Positions 56,588 through 64,000 of a DNA stretch of 64,000 bases are shown in pieces. Positions within the stretch are counted from its first letter, which is position 1; each line of letters starts with the position of its first letter. The stretch is from Selenomonas sputigena (GTDB lineage: Bacteria; Bacillota; Negativicutes; Selenomonadales; Selenomonadaceae): positions 1,119,501 to 1,183,500 of the forward strand of contig NZ_CP110383.1 of NCBI RefSeq assembly GCF_026015965.1. The letters run 5' to 3'. The notes under the pieces were generated by a model that saw nothing but the letters and a program-made list of their open reading frames with translations, was not told the DNA's origin and did no database searches. The translations under genes were made by a program, and so were the position numbers.

Positions 56588-57376
56588 TCACGCCAGCGGT
56601 CTCTGATAAAAGAAAGGCTGGTAACTTGTGTAGCCGATCTTGCGGAAATTCAAAATTGCCTCCGTCGCGCCGACGAAGAGGATGCCTCCGGGCTTCAGTG
56701 CGCGGAAGAAGTTCGTGTAGAGGTCGAACTTCGCTTCCTCCGTGAAATAGATGACAACGTTGCGGCAGAGAATCAGATCGAAGCCCGTCTCAAAGGGATC
56801 CTTCAAAAGGTTGTGACGCTTGAACTCGATGAGCTTCTTGATGTCCTCATGCACGGCAAACGTACCGTCGCTTCCCTTCGTGAAATATTTGTTGAGGCGC
56901 GGACTCTCGACGCACTTGAGCTCGTTGTCCGTGTAGACGCCCCTCTTCGCCTTGGCAATGATCTCGACGTCGAGATCCGTCGCGAGGATGCGATGCTGCT
57001 TGCCCGGCGTCATCTCTTTCAAGATCATCGCCAGAGAATACGGCTCAGCGCCAATGGAGCAGCCCGCGCTCCAGATATTGAGCTTGGGCGAGCGCGTCAA
57101 CAAATCGGGAATGACGTCCGTCTCAAGCTTCGAGAACTTCTCCGGCGTGCGGAAGAACTCCGAGACGTTGATCGTCAGATATTCGATGAAGGCGTCAAAC
57201 TCCGTCTTGTCCTGCGTCGCCATATCGAAATACTTCGTATACGAATCGTAGCCCTTGCGCGTCACAAGACTGCCGATACGCCGCTTCATCTGCGGCTCCT
57301 TGTAGAGATCAAGGTCGATCTCCGCCTTCGCCTTGAGCTTCCGCTTGAATGCGCCCCAATCCTGATCGTCCAACAT
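56588..57376 (-). CDS. cheR: CheR-type protein-glutamate methyltransferase
   Basis: Methylates chemotaxis receptors using SAM. The 262-residue protein has the N-terminal helical domain (RRIGSLVTRKGYDSYTKYFD, then LTINVSEFFRTPEKF) and the SAM-binding domain (LNIWSAGCSIGAEPYSLAMI, ILATDLDVEIIAKAKRGVY, FDLILCRNVVIYF). The ATG at 57376 has AGGAGG and AAAGGA upstream. No other chemotaxis genes are in the window. Confidence 0.94.
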   Translation of the reverse strand: MLDDQDWGAFKRKLKAKAEIDLDLYKEPQMKRRIGSLVTRKGYDSYTKYFDMATQDKTEFDAFIEYLTINVSEFFRTPEKFSKLETDVIPDLLTRSPKLNIWSAGCSIGAEPYSLAMILKEMTPGKQHRILATDLDVEIIAKAKRGVYTDNELKCVESPRLNKYFTKGSDGTFAVHEDIKKLIEFKRHNLLKDPFETGFDLILCRNVVIYFTEEAKFDLYTNFFRALKPGGILFVGATEAILNFRKIGYTSYQPFFYQRPLA

Positions 57377-57535
57377 ATTCCTTTTACCTCCTGCCGGCGG
57401 GGACATCGCGTACGCCGCCGCCTCTCATTTCGTTCTGCGAAAAGTGCCAAGCCGCTTTTCAAAGCGAGATGACACACCTTACTCTTTTTAATTCTACACA
57501 AAGGGAAAGAATCCTGTTTTTTCTCATGAACGCGC

Positions 57536-57563
57536 TAAAAGGCTGCTGCACTGAGCAGCAGCC
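57536..57563 (-). terminator. Terminator after hsp20
   Basis: On the minus strand, GGCTGCTGC-TCAGT-GCAGCAGCC followed by TTTT, 17 bases after the hsp20 stop. Confidence 0.85.
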
Positions 57564-57579
57564 CATGATGACCCTCAGC

Positions 57580-58026
57580 CTACTTGATCTCTATGCTGTT
57601 CTTTTTGATGTCCTCAACGCCGAGCTTCGGCAGGACAACCTTGAGGATGCCATTCTCCATCGAAGCCGCACTTTCCTCCCACTTGATGCCGTCGACGGCG
57701 AAGGAACGCTCGAAGCGACCCGTGCGGCGCTCGCGCATCAGATACTTCAAGTGGTTCTCGCGCTCAGGAACTTCCACGGCAATCGTCAGATACTTGTCGT
57801 CCTCGTAGGTCAGAGAGACGTCTTCCTTGAGGACGCCGGGCAGTTCCGCTTCAATCTCATAGTAATTTTCTTCATCGAGGATGTCGCAGCGAAAAGAAGC
57901 GAGCGCCCCCGTCACCTTGCCAATGGGATTGAGCGGCTGCTCCATGATGAAGTCCACCACGCGCTCCACCGTATCGCGCGTCTTCTCCGCATTGTTTCGG
58001 AAATTGAAAGGTATGCTGCGAATCAT
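57580..58026 (-). CDS. Small heat shock protein, Hsp20 family
   Basis: 148-residue alpha-crystallin-domain chaperone. The domain runs from about residue 40 (RCDILDEENYYEIEAELPGV) to the family end motif NGILKVVLPKL. GGAGG lies 8 bases before the ATG. It is a single-gene unit with its own promoter and terminator. No CIRCE repeat is seen. Confidence 0.93.
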   Translation of the reverse strand: MIRSIPFNFRNNAEKTRDTVERVVDFIMEQPLNPIGKVTGALASFRCDILDEENYYEIEAELPGVLKEDVSLTYEDDKYLTIAVEVPERENHLKYLMRERRTGRFERSFAVDGIKWEESAASMENGILKVVLPKLGVEDIKKNSIEIK

Positions 58027-58072
58027 GACGTTTTCCTCCGATCAACACTCACGTCCTATTCTCATTTCTTAT

Positions 58073-58101
58073 ATTATACGGTGTTTTGCTAAAAAATTCA
58101 A
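58073..58101 (-). promoter_or_regulatory. Promoter of hsp20
   Basis: On the minus strand, TTGAAT (58101-58096), a 17-base spacer and a perfect TATAAT (58078-58073), about 47 bases before the ATG. Confidence 0.8.
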
Positions 58102-58128
58102 GCGACGGACAAGGTTGTCGAGGAAAAA

Positions 58129-59169
58129 TCAAGAGGTCAGCTTCATGTGGCGGCGCAGCAGATAGAGAAAGTACGGCGTACCGATAAATGCCGTCATGAT
58201 GCCCACGCGGATCTCCATGCCTTGAAGCAGGATGCGCCCCAAGGAGTCGCAGACGACGAGGAATATGCCGCCGGCCAGGAGGCTTGCAGGCAGCAGCTTC
58301 CGATGGTCAGGGCCGATCAGGAGGCGCATCATGTGCGGCACGACGAGTCCGACGAAGCCGATGTTGCCGCTGATGCAGACGCCCGCCGCCGTCGTCAGCG
58401 ACGCGAGCGCCAGAAAGAGCAGGCGGAAGAAGGTCACGGGCATGCCTGCGGCACGCGCCTCGACCTCGCCGAATGCGAGGAGGTTCAGATGGCGTGAGAG
58501 GAGCAGCATGAGAAAGGCGCCGCCGCTGATCGGCGCGATTCCCAGAAGGACGTGATCCCAGCGGCGATAGTCGAGGCCGCCGATCGTCCAGAAAAGGTAC
58601 TGCTGCATCTTCTGCTCGTTCATGACCGTGAGAATCGCCGCCGTGCACGCGCCGAGGAACATGCCGACGACGACGCCCGAGAGCAGGAGCGTCATGACAG
58701 GAATGCGCCCGTGGCGCATGGAAAGCGACACGGTAAGCCCCACGGCGAGCATGGAGCCCGTGAAGGCGAAAGCAGGCAGCGAAAAGACGCTGACAGCGGA
58801 GACGCCGAGCGCGATGGCGAGCACAGCTCCGACGGAAGCGCCGCTCGATACGCCGATGATGCCGGGATCGGCGAGCGGGTTGCTGAAGATGCCCTGCAGC
58901 ACTGCACCGGAGATGCCCAGCCCCGCCCCCACCATGAGGCCGACGAGCGTGCGCGGCAGACGGATGTGCCAGAGCACCGCCTGCTGCTCGGGCGTAACCG
59001 TGACATCGGAAAAGAATGGAAGACCCGCCGCATGGGAGAAAGCTGCGAGCACGCACTCCATTGAGATGTCGTACTGCCCTGAGCTCATCGACAGGACGAC
59101 GGCGAAGCCGACGAGGCACAGCAGAAGAAGCCAAAAGAAGAGGCTTCTCTTCTCGTAATTCTTTTTCAT
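58129..59169 (-). CDS. FecCD-family ABC transporter permease
   Basis: 346-residue inner-membrane permease of the Fe-siderophore/heme/cobalamin uptake family with about ten membrane segments. Family motifs are IRLPRTLVGLMVGAGLGISG, LQGIFSNPLADPGIIGVSSG and GNIGFVGLVVPHMMRLLIGP. It overlaps the ATPase gene by 4 bases and is last in the nitrogenase-like gene group. Substrate cannot be read from the permease alone. Confidence 0.93.
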   Translation of the reverse strand: MKKNYEKRSLFFWLLLLCLVGFAVVLSMSSGQYDISMECVLAAFSHAAGLPFFSDVTVTPEQQAVLWHIRLPRTLVGLMVGAGLGISGAVLQGIFSNPLADPGIIGVSSGASVGAVLAIALGVSAVSVFSLPAFAFTGSMLAVGLTVSLSMRHGRIPVMTLLLSGVVVGMFLGACTAAILTVMNEQKMQQYLFWTIGGLDYRRWDHVLLGIAPISGGAFLMLLLSRHLNLLAFGEVEARAAGMPVTFFRLLFLALASLTTAAGVCISGNIGFVGLVVPHMMRLLIGPDHRKLLPASLLAGGIFLVVCDSLGRILLQGMEIRVGIMTAFIGTPYFLYLLRRHMKLTS

Positions 59170-60008
59170 GACGCTGCCTCCTCCCTTCCCAAGATGACCT
59201 GCAGGAGATGTGATTTCCTGCCTGCACCCTTCTCCGCCTCCGTGAAGACCTCAGCATGATTCGTCAGCGGATTCTCCACGACTTTGATGGGCGCACCGTA
59301 GGCGCGTGTCAGAAGCTCTGCCGTCAGCACCTCGCGCGGCAGACCGTCGGCGAGGAGCGCACCGCGTCCGATGAGCAGGAGGCGCGAGCAGAAGCGTGCG
59401 GCGAGGGAAAGCTCATGCGCGACGAGCACGACGGTCTTGCCCGCGGCACAAAGTTCGCGGCAAAAACGGAAGATTTCCTCCTGATAGATGATGTCCAGTC
59501 CCGTTGCCGGCTCATCGAGAAAGAGCACGGGCGTCTGCTGCGCGAGCACCTTGGCGAGCAGCACGCGCTGGCGCTGTCCGCCCGACATGGCCTGAAGCGG
59601 CTTCTCCGCCAGTTCCGCGACGCCCGTGTACGCCATGCACGCCTCAGCGATGGCGATATCGTGCGCCTGCTCCTGCCGCCACCACGAGAGATACGGATAG
59701 CGTCCCGAGAGCACGACCTCGCGCGCCGAGTAATCGAACGTCATCTCCAGATGCTGCTGCAGATAAGCGGCGCTCTTCGCAAACTCCTTCGCCGGCAAAT
59801 CGCCGATTCTCTGTCCCATGACAGAGATCTCGCCCGCGAGCGGCGCCAAGATGCCGCGCATCGTCTTCAAAAGCGTGCTCTTGCCCGCGCCGTTCGGCCC
59901 GATGAGACCGACCATCTCGCCCGCTGCAATGCCGAACGAGACGTTCTCCAAGATCACCTGCCGCTCATAGCCCGCATAAAGGCCCGCAACCCGTATCATT
60001 TCCTGCAA
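59166..60008 (-). CDS. ABC transporter ATP-binding protein, FecE/FepC type
   Basis: 280-residue ATPase for the FecCD-type transporter. It has Walker A GPNGAGKST, the Q-loop LQQHLEMTFDYSAREVV, the signature AMSGGQRQRVLLAKVLAQQ, Walker B VLFLDEPATGLD and the switch histidine in VLVAHELSLAARF. The start is a TTG at 60008 with AAGGAG 9 bases upstream; an ATG three codons later is the alternative. It follows a 62-base inverted-repeat region. Confidence 0.94.
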   Translation of the reverse strand: MQEMIRVAGLYAGYERQVILENVSFGIAAGEMVGLIGPNGAGKSTLLKTMRGILAPLAGEISVMGQRIGDLPAKEFAKSAAYLQQHLEMTFDYSAREVVLSGRYPYLSWWRQEQAHDIAIAEACMAYTGVAELAEKPLQAMSGGQRQRVLLAKVLAQQTPVLFLDEPATGLDIIYQEEIFRFCRELCAAGKTVVLVAHELSLAARFCSRLLLIGRGALLADGLPREVLTAELLTRAYGAPIKVVENPLTNHAEVFTEAEKGAGRKSHLLQVILGREEAAS

Positions 60009-60031
60009 ATTCCACCGCTCCTTTGCTCGGA

Positions 60032-60093
60032 AAGCACGGATAAATCCACTTACCCTTCTTCACACATTCGGGCGGCTTTATTTATCCGTGCTT
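60032..60093. repeat. Inverted repeat between the NifK-like gene and the ATPase gene
   Basis: Perfect 13-base arms AAGCACGGATAAA (60032-60044) and TTTATCCGTGCTT (60081-60093) around a 36-base loop. No T run follows on the minus strand. It may be an mRNA processing or stability element that lets the nitrogenase-like and transporter parts be expressed at different levels. Confidence 0.6.
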
Positions 60094-60105
60094 CCTTTAT
60101 GACAT

Positions 60106-61380
60106 CTATAACATCCATTGTCGTCGCAGAATGTGACCGTTCCAGAGCTGCTCCTCGATGAAGCGCGAGCCGCGCAGTCCCATGAACGGCGCATCCGTCA
60201 GCTGAATGCGGTCGAGCACAGGACTGGCGACGGGCAGGAACTGCGCGTGCTGCGGCGCGACCTGCGCCGCTTCGTTGCTGCTCGCGAGCAGCAGCCCGTT
60301 CTTCATGGAGGTGAGGAACTGCGCCAGCTCCGCCGTACGCGTTTCAGAAAAAACCTCGTCGGCGATCCCAGTGGCATCTGCCGCTTCCGCTGCCTCCGCC
60401 GCCACAGCGAGGCAGCGCACGTCCGCCCACTCCGTGCGCAAGGCTCTTGCCAACCCCCAGGCCATGGAGGATGGCGCACGCACGAGCGCCTCGTCGAACC
60501 AAAGCTCGCCCCACATGCTCTTTATTTCGTTCAGGCGCAGAAAATCTTCCTTTTCCACACGCGAAAGTTCTTCCTGTACCTCCTTTTCGCGCGGCGCAGG
60601 CAAAGCGCCTGCGATCTCTTCGAGCCAATGCCGCGTGCCCGCCCTGCCGTAAGGCGGCAGCGGTGCGACAAAGGGCGTGCCGCTGCGCTCCGCGAGCATC
60701 TCTGCCGGAGCGAGTCCCAACTCCCTGTGCACGACGATGTTGAGCGCGGCGGCGGGCAGATGCTGCAGCTCCTCCGCCGTCTCGCCGCAGCCGAGGACGG
60801 CGTTCACTTCATAGCCCGCCAGATGCAAAAGGCGCACGAGTTCTCGCGCGTCGTTCGCCCCGTTGCAGTAGCTCGCCGTCATGCCGAGAAGGTTCACGCC
60901 ATGCGGCTTCTCCTCCTTCTTTTCAGGCAGAAGCGCCTCGATTGCCGCACATGCAGCCTTGCTCCAGCCTGCGGCGAAGCTGCCCGCAAGGCCGCTGCTG
61001 TCGACGGCGACGACGGGCGCTGCAATGCCCGCCGACCGCGCGATGGCGGCTACATCGTCGCCGATCAGTCCTGCGGCGCAGCTGCTGACGATGGCCAAAA
61101 GGCGCGGCGGCTCAGCGATATAGGGCTGCAGGGCTTCCAGCAGATAGTCCTCCGCGCCGAAGACGATGGCATCGTTGTCGAGCTGCGTGCAGCCTGTGCG
61201 TCGCACGGCATCGCTCACGCCATGCTCGACGTGGCGCAGCGCGAAGTAATGACACCACATGGGGCCGTTGACGATGACGGCGGCGTCTTGCCAGGCGGCA
61301 AAAAATGCCATCGCGCCCGCGAGCGCACAGCTGTCCGTCCAAGCGCAGACATCATCGAAACGCCTTTCCTGCTCAGCCAT
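60106..61380 (-). CDS. Nitrogenase-like component, NifK-type half
   Basis: 424 residues of the NifD/NifK/NifE/NifN/BchN superfamily. Cysteines sit where bridging Fe-S cluster ligands are expected: C12/C18 (DVCAWTDSCALAGAMAF), C43 (NGPMWCHYF) and C101 (VSSCAAGLIGDD). The superfamily segment RTGCTQLDNDAIVFGAEDYL is also present. With the D-type protein it probably forms the heterotetramer that receives electrons from the NifH-like protein. No nifB, nifE or nifN-like assembly genes are in the window, so FeMo cofactor is not implied. It overlaps the D-type gene by 8 bases. Substrate unknown. Confidence 0.82.
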   Translation of the reverse strand: MAEQERRFDDVCAWTDSCALAGAMAFFAAWQDAAVIVNGPMWCHYFALRHVEHGVSDAVRRTGCTQLDNDAIVFGAEDYLLEALQPYIAEPPRLLAIVSSCAAGLIGDDVAAIARSAGIAAPVVAVDSSGLAGSFAAGWSKAACAAIEALLPEKKEEKPHGVNLLGMTASYCNGANDARELVRLLHLAGYEVNAVLGCGETAEELQHLPAAALNIVVHRELGLAPAEMLAERSGTPFVAPLPPYGRAGTRHWLEEIAGALPAPREKEVQEELSRVEKEDFLRLNEIKSMWGELWFDEALVRAPSSMAWGLARALRTEWADVRCLAVAAEAAEAADATGIADEVFSETRTAELAQFLTSMKNGLLLASSNEAAQVAPQHAQFLPVASPVLDRIQLTDAPFMGLRGSRFIEEQLWNGHILRRQWML

Positions 61381-62674
61381 AGATCAGACCTCCCCGGCTT
61401 TCGTGACGACAGACGATATGAACCATATCGCGCAGGAGCTTCTTTTCCATCGACCAGCCGACGGATGGCATGAGCGCGAGGAAGATCTGCCGCAGCCTTG
61501 CGTTGGTAAGCTCGTGCGTCGTCAGGACGAAATCCGCCGCTTTGAAAAGCGCCTCCGCCTCGCGGCTTCCCTCATGGGCGATCGGCGCATCCGTCAGACG
61601 CGCGACCTCTTCTTCCATGACCTCGCGCCGCCCGGGCAGGAACGAATCAAGGAGGACGACGCCCGCCAGTTCTACGCCCGCCTTCTTCAGAAGGCGCATG
61701 ATGATCTTCGGCTGAAACCAGTCGAGGTCGCGCCCGATGGCGAATGTCACGCGCCTTTCTGCGAGAGTCGGCCGCACCTCGTCCACGGCGCGTTGAAACG
61801 CCGCTTCTTCCGCGCGAATCGCTTCTTCCGCTTCCCTTTCCCTGCCGCAAAGCCTGCCGACCGCACGCAGCCACTCCTTCGTTTCCTCCGAGCCGACCGC
61901 ATAGACATCGGCAAGGTACGGCGTGCCGAAACGCTCATGAATGTGCCGCGCCAAGTCGACGAGAAGCGCCTGCTTCTCGTCGCTTCGCCGCCCGAGCACG
62001 ATGAGAAGCTCCGCTGCCGGCACGACATCCATCTCAGACAGGGCGAGATACGACGGAAACTGCCCCTCGACGCGCAGGGAAAGAAACCCGAGCAAGCGGC
62101 ACAATTCCTTCACGTACTCGCCGTGGACGCCGCCGCAGTCGCCGAGCAGCACGACGCTTCCCGCACGGCGCTCTGCCGGCTTCATGAAGCGATCGACGAG
62201 CACGCGTGCAGCGTCAAGGTAGCCTGCATAATACTCGCCGTCAAGAAAGCCGTGCGCCGAGACGGCGCTGACGGGCAGGCCAAGCTCTTGCTCCATCTCC
62301 TCAGCCACGGCGCACGTATCGTCGCCGATGACGCCGCTCACACAGGAATTGGCGATAAATATCGCTTGCGGCTGATATTTTTCTGCGGCGAAGCGTATGC
62401 ACTCGCGCAGACGACCCTCGCCGCCAAAAATCGCCTCTGCGTCCGACAACGAGCTTGTCAGAAGCGGCACAGGCGAGAGGCGCACCTTCGTTCCCGCCGC
62501 ACGAAGGCGATGGAAACTTCCCACATCCATGCCATGGGCGATGTGAGCGCACGGACGCGGGCTGTGGAAGATGACGAGAGCGCCGCGCACGAAGGAAAGC
62601 GCACGCCAGACGCCCGGCATGCTGCAGCTGCAATTCGTGCGGCGCATCACCACACGTTTCGCTTCAGTTCCCAT
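61373..62674 (-). CDS. Nitrogenase-like component, NifD-type half
   Basis: 433 residues, same superfamily as its downstream neighbour. It has C15/C17 followed by PGVWRAL, C42 in [13 protein letters not shown], and C111 in [12 protein letters not shown], matching the three P-cluster-type cysteine positions. The segment [13 protein letters not shown] is typical of these proteins. I do not see an obvious counterpart of the FeMo-cofactor histidine. The ATG at 62674 has GGTGG upstream and overlaps the NifH-like gene by 11 bases. Which half is D or K is assigned only by order and motif resemblance. Confidence 0.82.
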   Translation of the reverse strand: MGTEAKRVVMRRTNCSCSMPGVWRALSFVRGALVIFHSPRPCAHIAHGMDVGSFHRLRAAGTKVRLSPVPLLTSSLSDAEAIFGGEGRLRECIRFAAEKYQPQAIFIANSCVSGVIGDDTCAVAEEMEQELGLPVSAVSAHGFLDGEYYAGYLDAARVLVDRFMKPAERRAGSVVLLGDCGGVHGEYVKELCRLLGFLSLRVEGQFPSYLALSEMDVVPAAELLIVLGRRSDEKQALLVDLARHIHERFGTPYLADVYAVGSEETKEWLRAVGRLCGREREAEEAIRAEEAAFQRAVDEVRPTLAERRVTFAIGRDLDWFQPKIIMRLLKKAGVELAGVVLLDSFLPGRREVMEEEVARLTDAPIAHEGSREAEALFKAADFVLTTHELTNARLRQIFLALMPSVGWSMEKKLLRDMVHIVCRHESRGGLIYG

Positions 62675-63482
62675 AGCTTTCCACCAGATCTTCCAACTCT
62701 TCAAATGCCATCGGCTTGGGGATGACGAGATCCGCATTTCCCTCAATCGCCGCCGCAAGTTCTTCGTAAACCTTCGCCTGTGCGGAATCCGGCGCGTAGG
62801 CGATGAGCGTCTGCCGATGGATCTCCGCCTCGTGTACGGCGGCAGAGCGCGGGATGTAGGCGATGAGCTTTGTGCCGAGGCGTGCGGCAAAGGCTTCCAA
62901 AAGCTCCTTCTCGCGTGCGACATCGCGCCCGTTGCCGATGATGCCGCCGAGCTTCACGACGCCTCGCGCAGCGAAGCGGCGCACGCCCTTGGCGATGTTG
63001 TTCGCCGCGTAGAGCGACATGAGCTCCCCCGAGGAAACGATGTAGATTTCCTCGGCATAGCCCTCTCGTATCGGCACGGCGAAACCACCGCAGACGACGT
63101 CGCCGAGTACATCGTAGATGGCGACATCGACATCGTCAAACGCATGGAGCGCCTTGAGCCTTTCGAGCGCCACGATGATGCCGCGCCCCGCGCATCCGAC
63201 GCCCGGCTCGGGGCCGCCCGCCTCAATGCAGCGCACACCGCCGTATCCCTCATGCGCGATTTCTGCAAGAGAGAGTGCCGCGCCCTTCTTGCTGCGCTCC
63301 GCATCGAGCACAGTGAGCGGCGCAATGCGCCCCAGGAGAAGCCGCGTCGAATCGTTCTTCGGGTCGCAGCCGATCTGACAGACCTTCTTTCCCCCGCGCG
63401 AAAACGCCGCCGATACATTGGCGGCAGTCGTCGATTTGCCGATGCCGCCCTTGCCGTAAAACGCAATCTTTTTCAATCTCAA
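62664..63482 (-). CDS. NifH-like ATP-dependent iron protein
   Basis: 272-residue homologue of dinitrogenase reductase/BchL/CfbC. The P-loop is [16 protein letters not shown]. The two cysteines that hold the inter-subunit [4Fe-4S] cluster are C97 ([13 protein letters not shown]) and C131 ([11 protein letters not shown]), at almost the same positions as in NifH. It delivers electrons with ATP hydrolysis to the D/K-type partner. The start is a TTG with AAAGG upstream. It lies 20 bases after the binding-protein gene and overlaps the D-type gene. Confidence 0.9.
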   Translation of the reverse strand: MRLKKIAFYGKGGIGKSTTAANVSAAFSRGGKKVCQIGCDPKNDSTRLLLGRIAPLTVLDAERSKKGAALSLAEIAHEGYGGVRCIEAGGPEPGVGCAGRGIIVALERLKALHAFDDVDVAIYDVLGDVVCGGFAVPIREGYAEEIYIVSSGELMSLYAANNIAKGVRRFAARGVVKLGGIIGNGRDVAREKELLEAFAARLGTKLIAYIPRSAAVHEAEIHRQTLIAYAPDSAQAKVYEELAAAIEGNADLVIPKPMAFEELEDLVESYGN

Positions 63483-63502
63483 AGCCGCCTTTCTTTACAT
63501 CT

Positions 63503-64000
63503 TTACTCCACCGCCGAGAGAAATTCCTGCCGCGATTGGCGAAAAGCGTCACCGTAAAGAATCCATGCCGTTTCCTGCACGCCGAAGACGATGTTCTGTG
63601 AAAGATTGTAGACGTAACGCGCCCACGGATGGCCGATCTGCTTTTCCCGCACGGCTGTCATCTGCTGAAGAGACGGATCTTCCATGTACTGCCTGCCGTA
63701 ATTCTCTTCACGCGTTTCTGCGTCTTCGTAACTCGGAAGGAAGATGTAGTCGGGATTCGCCGCGACGAGCTGCTCCTTCGTCATCTCCTGTCCCATGCGG
63801 TTTCCTGCGGCGGCCTTTGCGTTGATCGACGCCGTATGGCTGCAAAGCTCATCGAAGGTGCAGCCGGCGCCGCCGTAGTTGGGCATGATGGAGATGAGCG
63901 CGATGCTCTTGTGCTTCTTTTCCTCGGGAACATCCTTCATCTTCTCTTCGATCTCCGCGAGTTTTTCCTCCATCTTCGCGATCAGTCGTTCGCCGCGCTC
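63503..64000 (-). CDS. FecB/BtuF-like substrate-binding protein, C-terminal part
   Basis: The last 165 residues of a periplasmic binding protein; the frame runs off the window edge. Segments such as VAANPDYIFLPSYEDAE and the C-terminal helices fit the FecB/BtuF fold that delivers siderophores, heme or cobalamin to FecCD permeases. GRQYMEDPSLQQMTAVREKQ resembles the usual linker to the second lobe. It is the first visible gene of the nitrogenase-like group, so the transporter and the reductase are likely one system. Confidence 0.75.
   Translation of the reverse strand, partial: ERGERLIAKMEEKLAEIEEKMKDVPEEKKHKSIALISIMPNYGGAGCTFDELCSHTASINAKAAAGNRMGQEMTKEQLVAANPDYIFLPSYEDAETREENYGRQYMEDPSLQQMTAVREKQIGHPWARYVYNLSQNIVFGVQETAWILYGDAFRQSRQEFLSAVE

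Noticed and set aside
55520-57472. A 650-codon plus-strand frame across the PaaK-like gene and cheR
   Set aside because: It spans two real minus-strand genes and a terminator and shows no domain.
58027-58128. CIRCE heat-shock operator before hsp20
   Set aside because: No TTAGCACTC-N9-GAGTGCTAA repeat is present.
60106-63482. True nitrogen-fixing nitrogenase (nifHDK)
   Set aside because: The D and K halves are short and diverged, no clear FeMo-cofactor histidine is seen, and no nifB/E/N-like gene is in the window.

Overview
The window looks like the chromosome of an anaerobic Negativicutes bacterium, probably close to Selenomonas. This is inferred from high G+C, Firmicutes-type gene orders (cmk-plsC-ispH-rpsA, DUF512-der-plsY, addB-addA, ACT protein-DUF711), a 1417-residue dehydratase-activase protein, and strong use of GTG/TTG starts with AAGGAGG sites. 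No 16S gene is present and no database was searched, so the genus is a guess. Most genes lie on the minus strand in long, tightly packed operons with 1-20 base overlaps. The plus strand carries only dat, a biotin-dependent carboxylase subunit, tRNA-Pro, a SpeD-like gene, corA, one small protein and a MATE exporter.

Layout by position. 1-4090 (minus): ACT protein, DUF711, nth, GNAT acetyltransferase, aroF and the start of tyrA, apparently one operon feeding aromatic amino acid synthesis. 4160-7090 (plus): dat, a pyruvate carboxylase/oxaloacetate decarboxylase carboxyltransferase subunit, and tRNA-Pro(CGG) between two look-alike terminators. 7330-13580 (minus): branched-chain amino acid genes, as ilvN-ilvC and leuC-leuD-leuB-ilvB. 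13597-17420: an EF-G paralogue, then gamma-carbonic anhydrase-like gene, ndk and cobalamin adenosyltransferase. 17495-21530: an ACT protein, hom, thrB and a CCA-adding enzyme. 21577-35370: dnaE, a small protein, rluB, BaiN-like flavoprotein, aroA, cmk, plsC, ispH, rpsA, DUF512, der and plsY, a possible housekeeping super-operon.

35367-36792: divergent SAM-related genes, an MTA/SAH nucleosidase and a SpeD-like protein that lacks the serine needed to form the pyruvoyl cofactor. 36803-45167: an exported TPR protein, two tandem DUF445 proteins and the dehydratase activase. 45183-48280: a corA gene with a possible switching leader, a small unknown protein and a MATE exporter. 48310-58100: addB-addA, a shortened PaaK-like adenylation protein, cheR and hsp20.

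58129-64000 (minus) is the most interesting region. It encodes a FecB-like binding protein (cut by the window edge), a NifH-like protein, two NifD/NifK-like proteins, a FecE-like ATPase and a FecD-like permease. The first four genes are tightly packed and the nitrogenase-like proteins keep their Fe-S cysteines, but no nitrogen-fixation assembly genes are present in the window. This suggests an uncharacterised nitrogenase-like reductase coupled to uptake of a metal chelate or tetrapyrrole. The other points most worth checking are the serine-less SpeD protein, the PaaK-like protein without its nucleotide loop and lid, and the corA leader.
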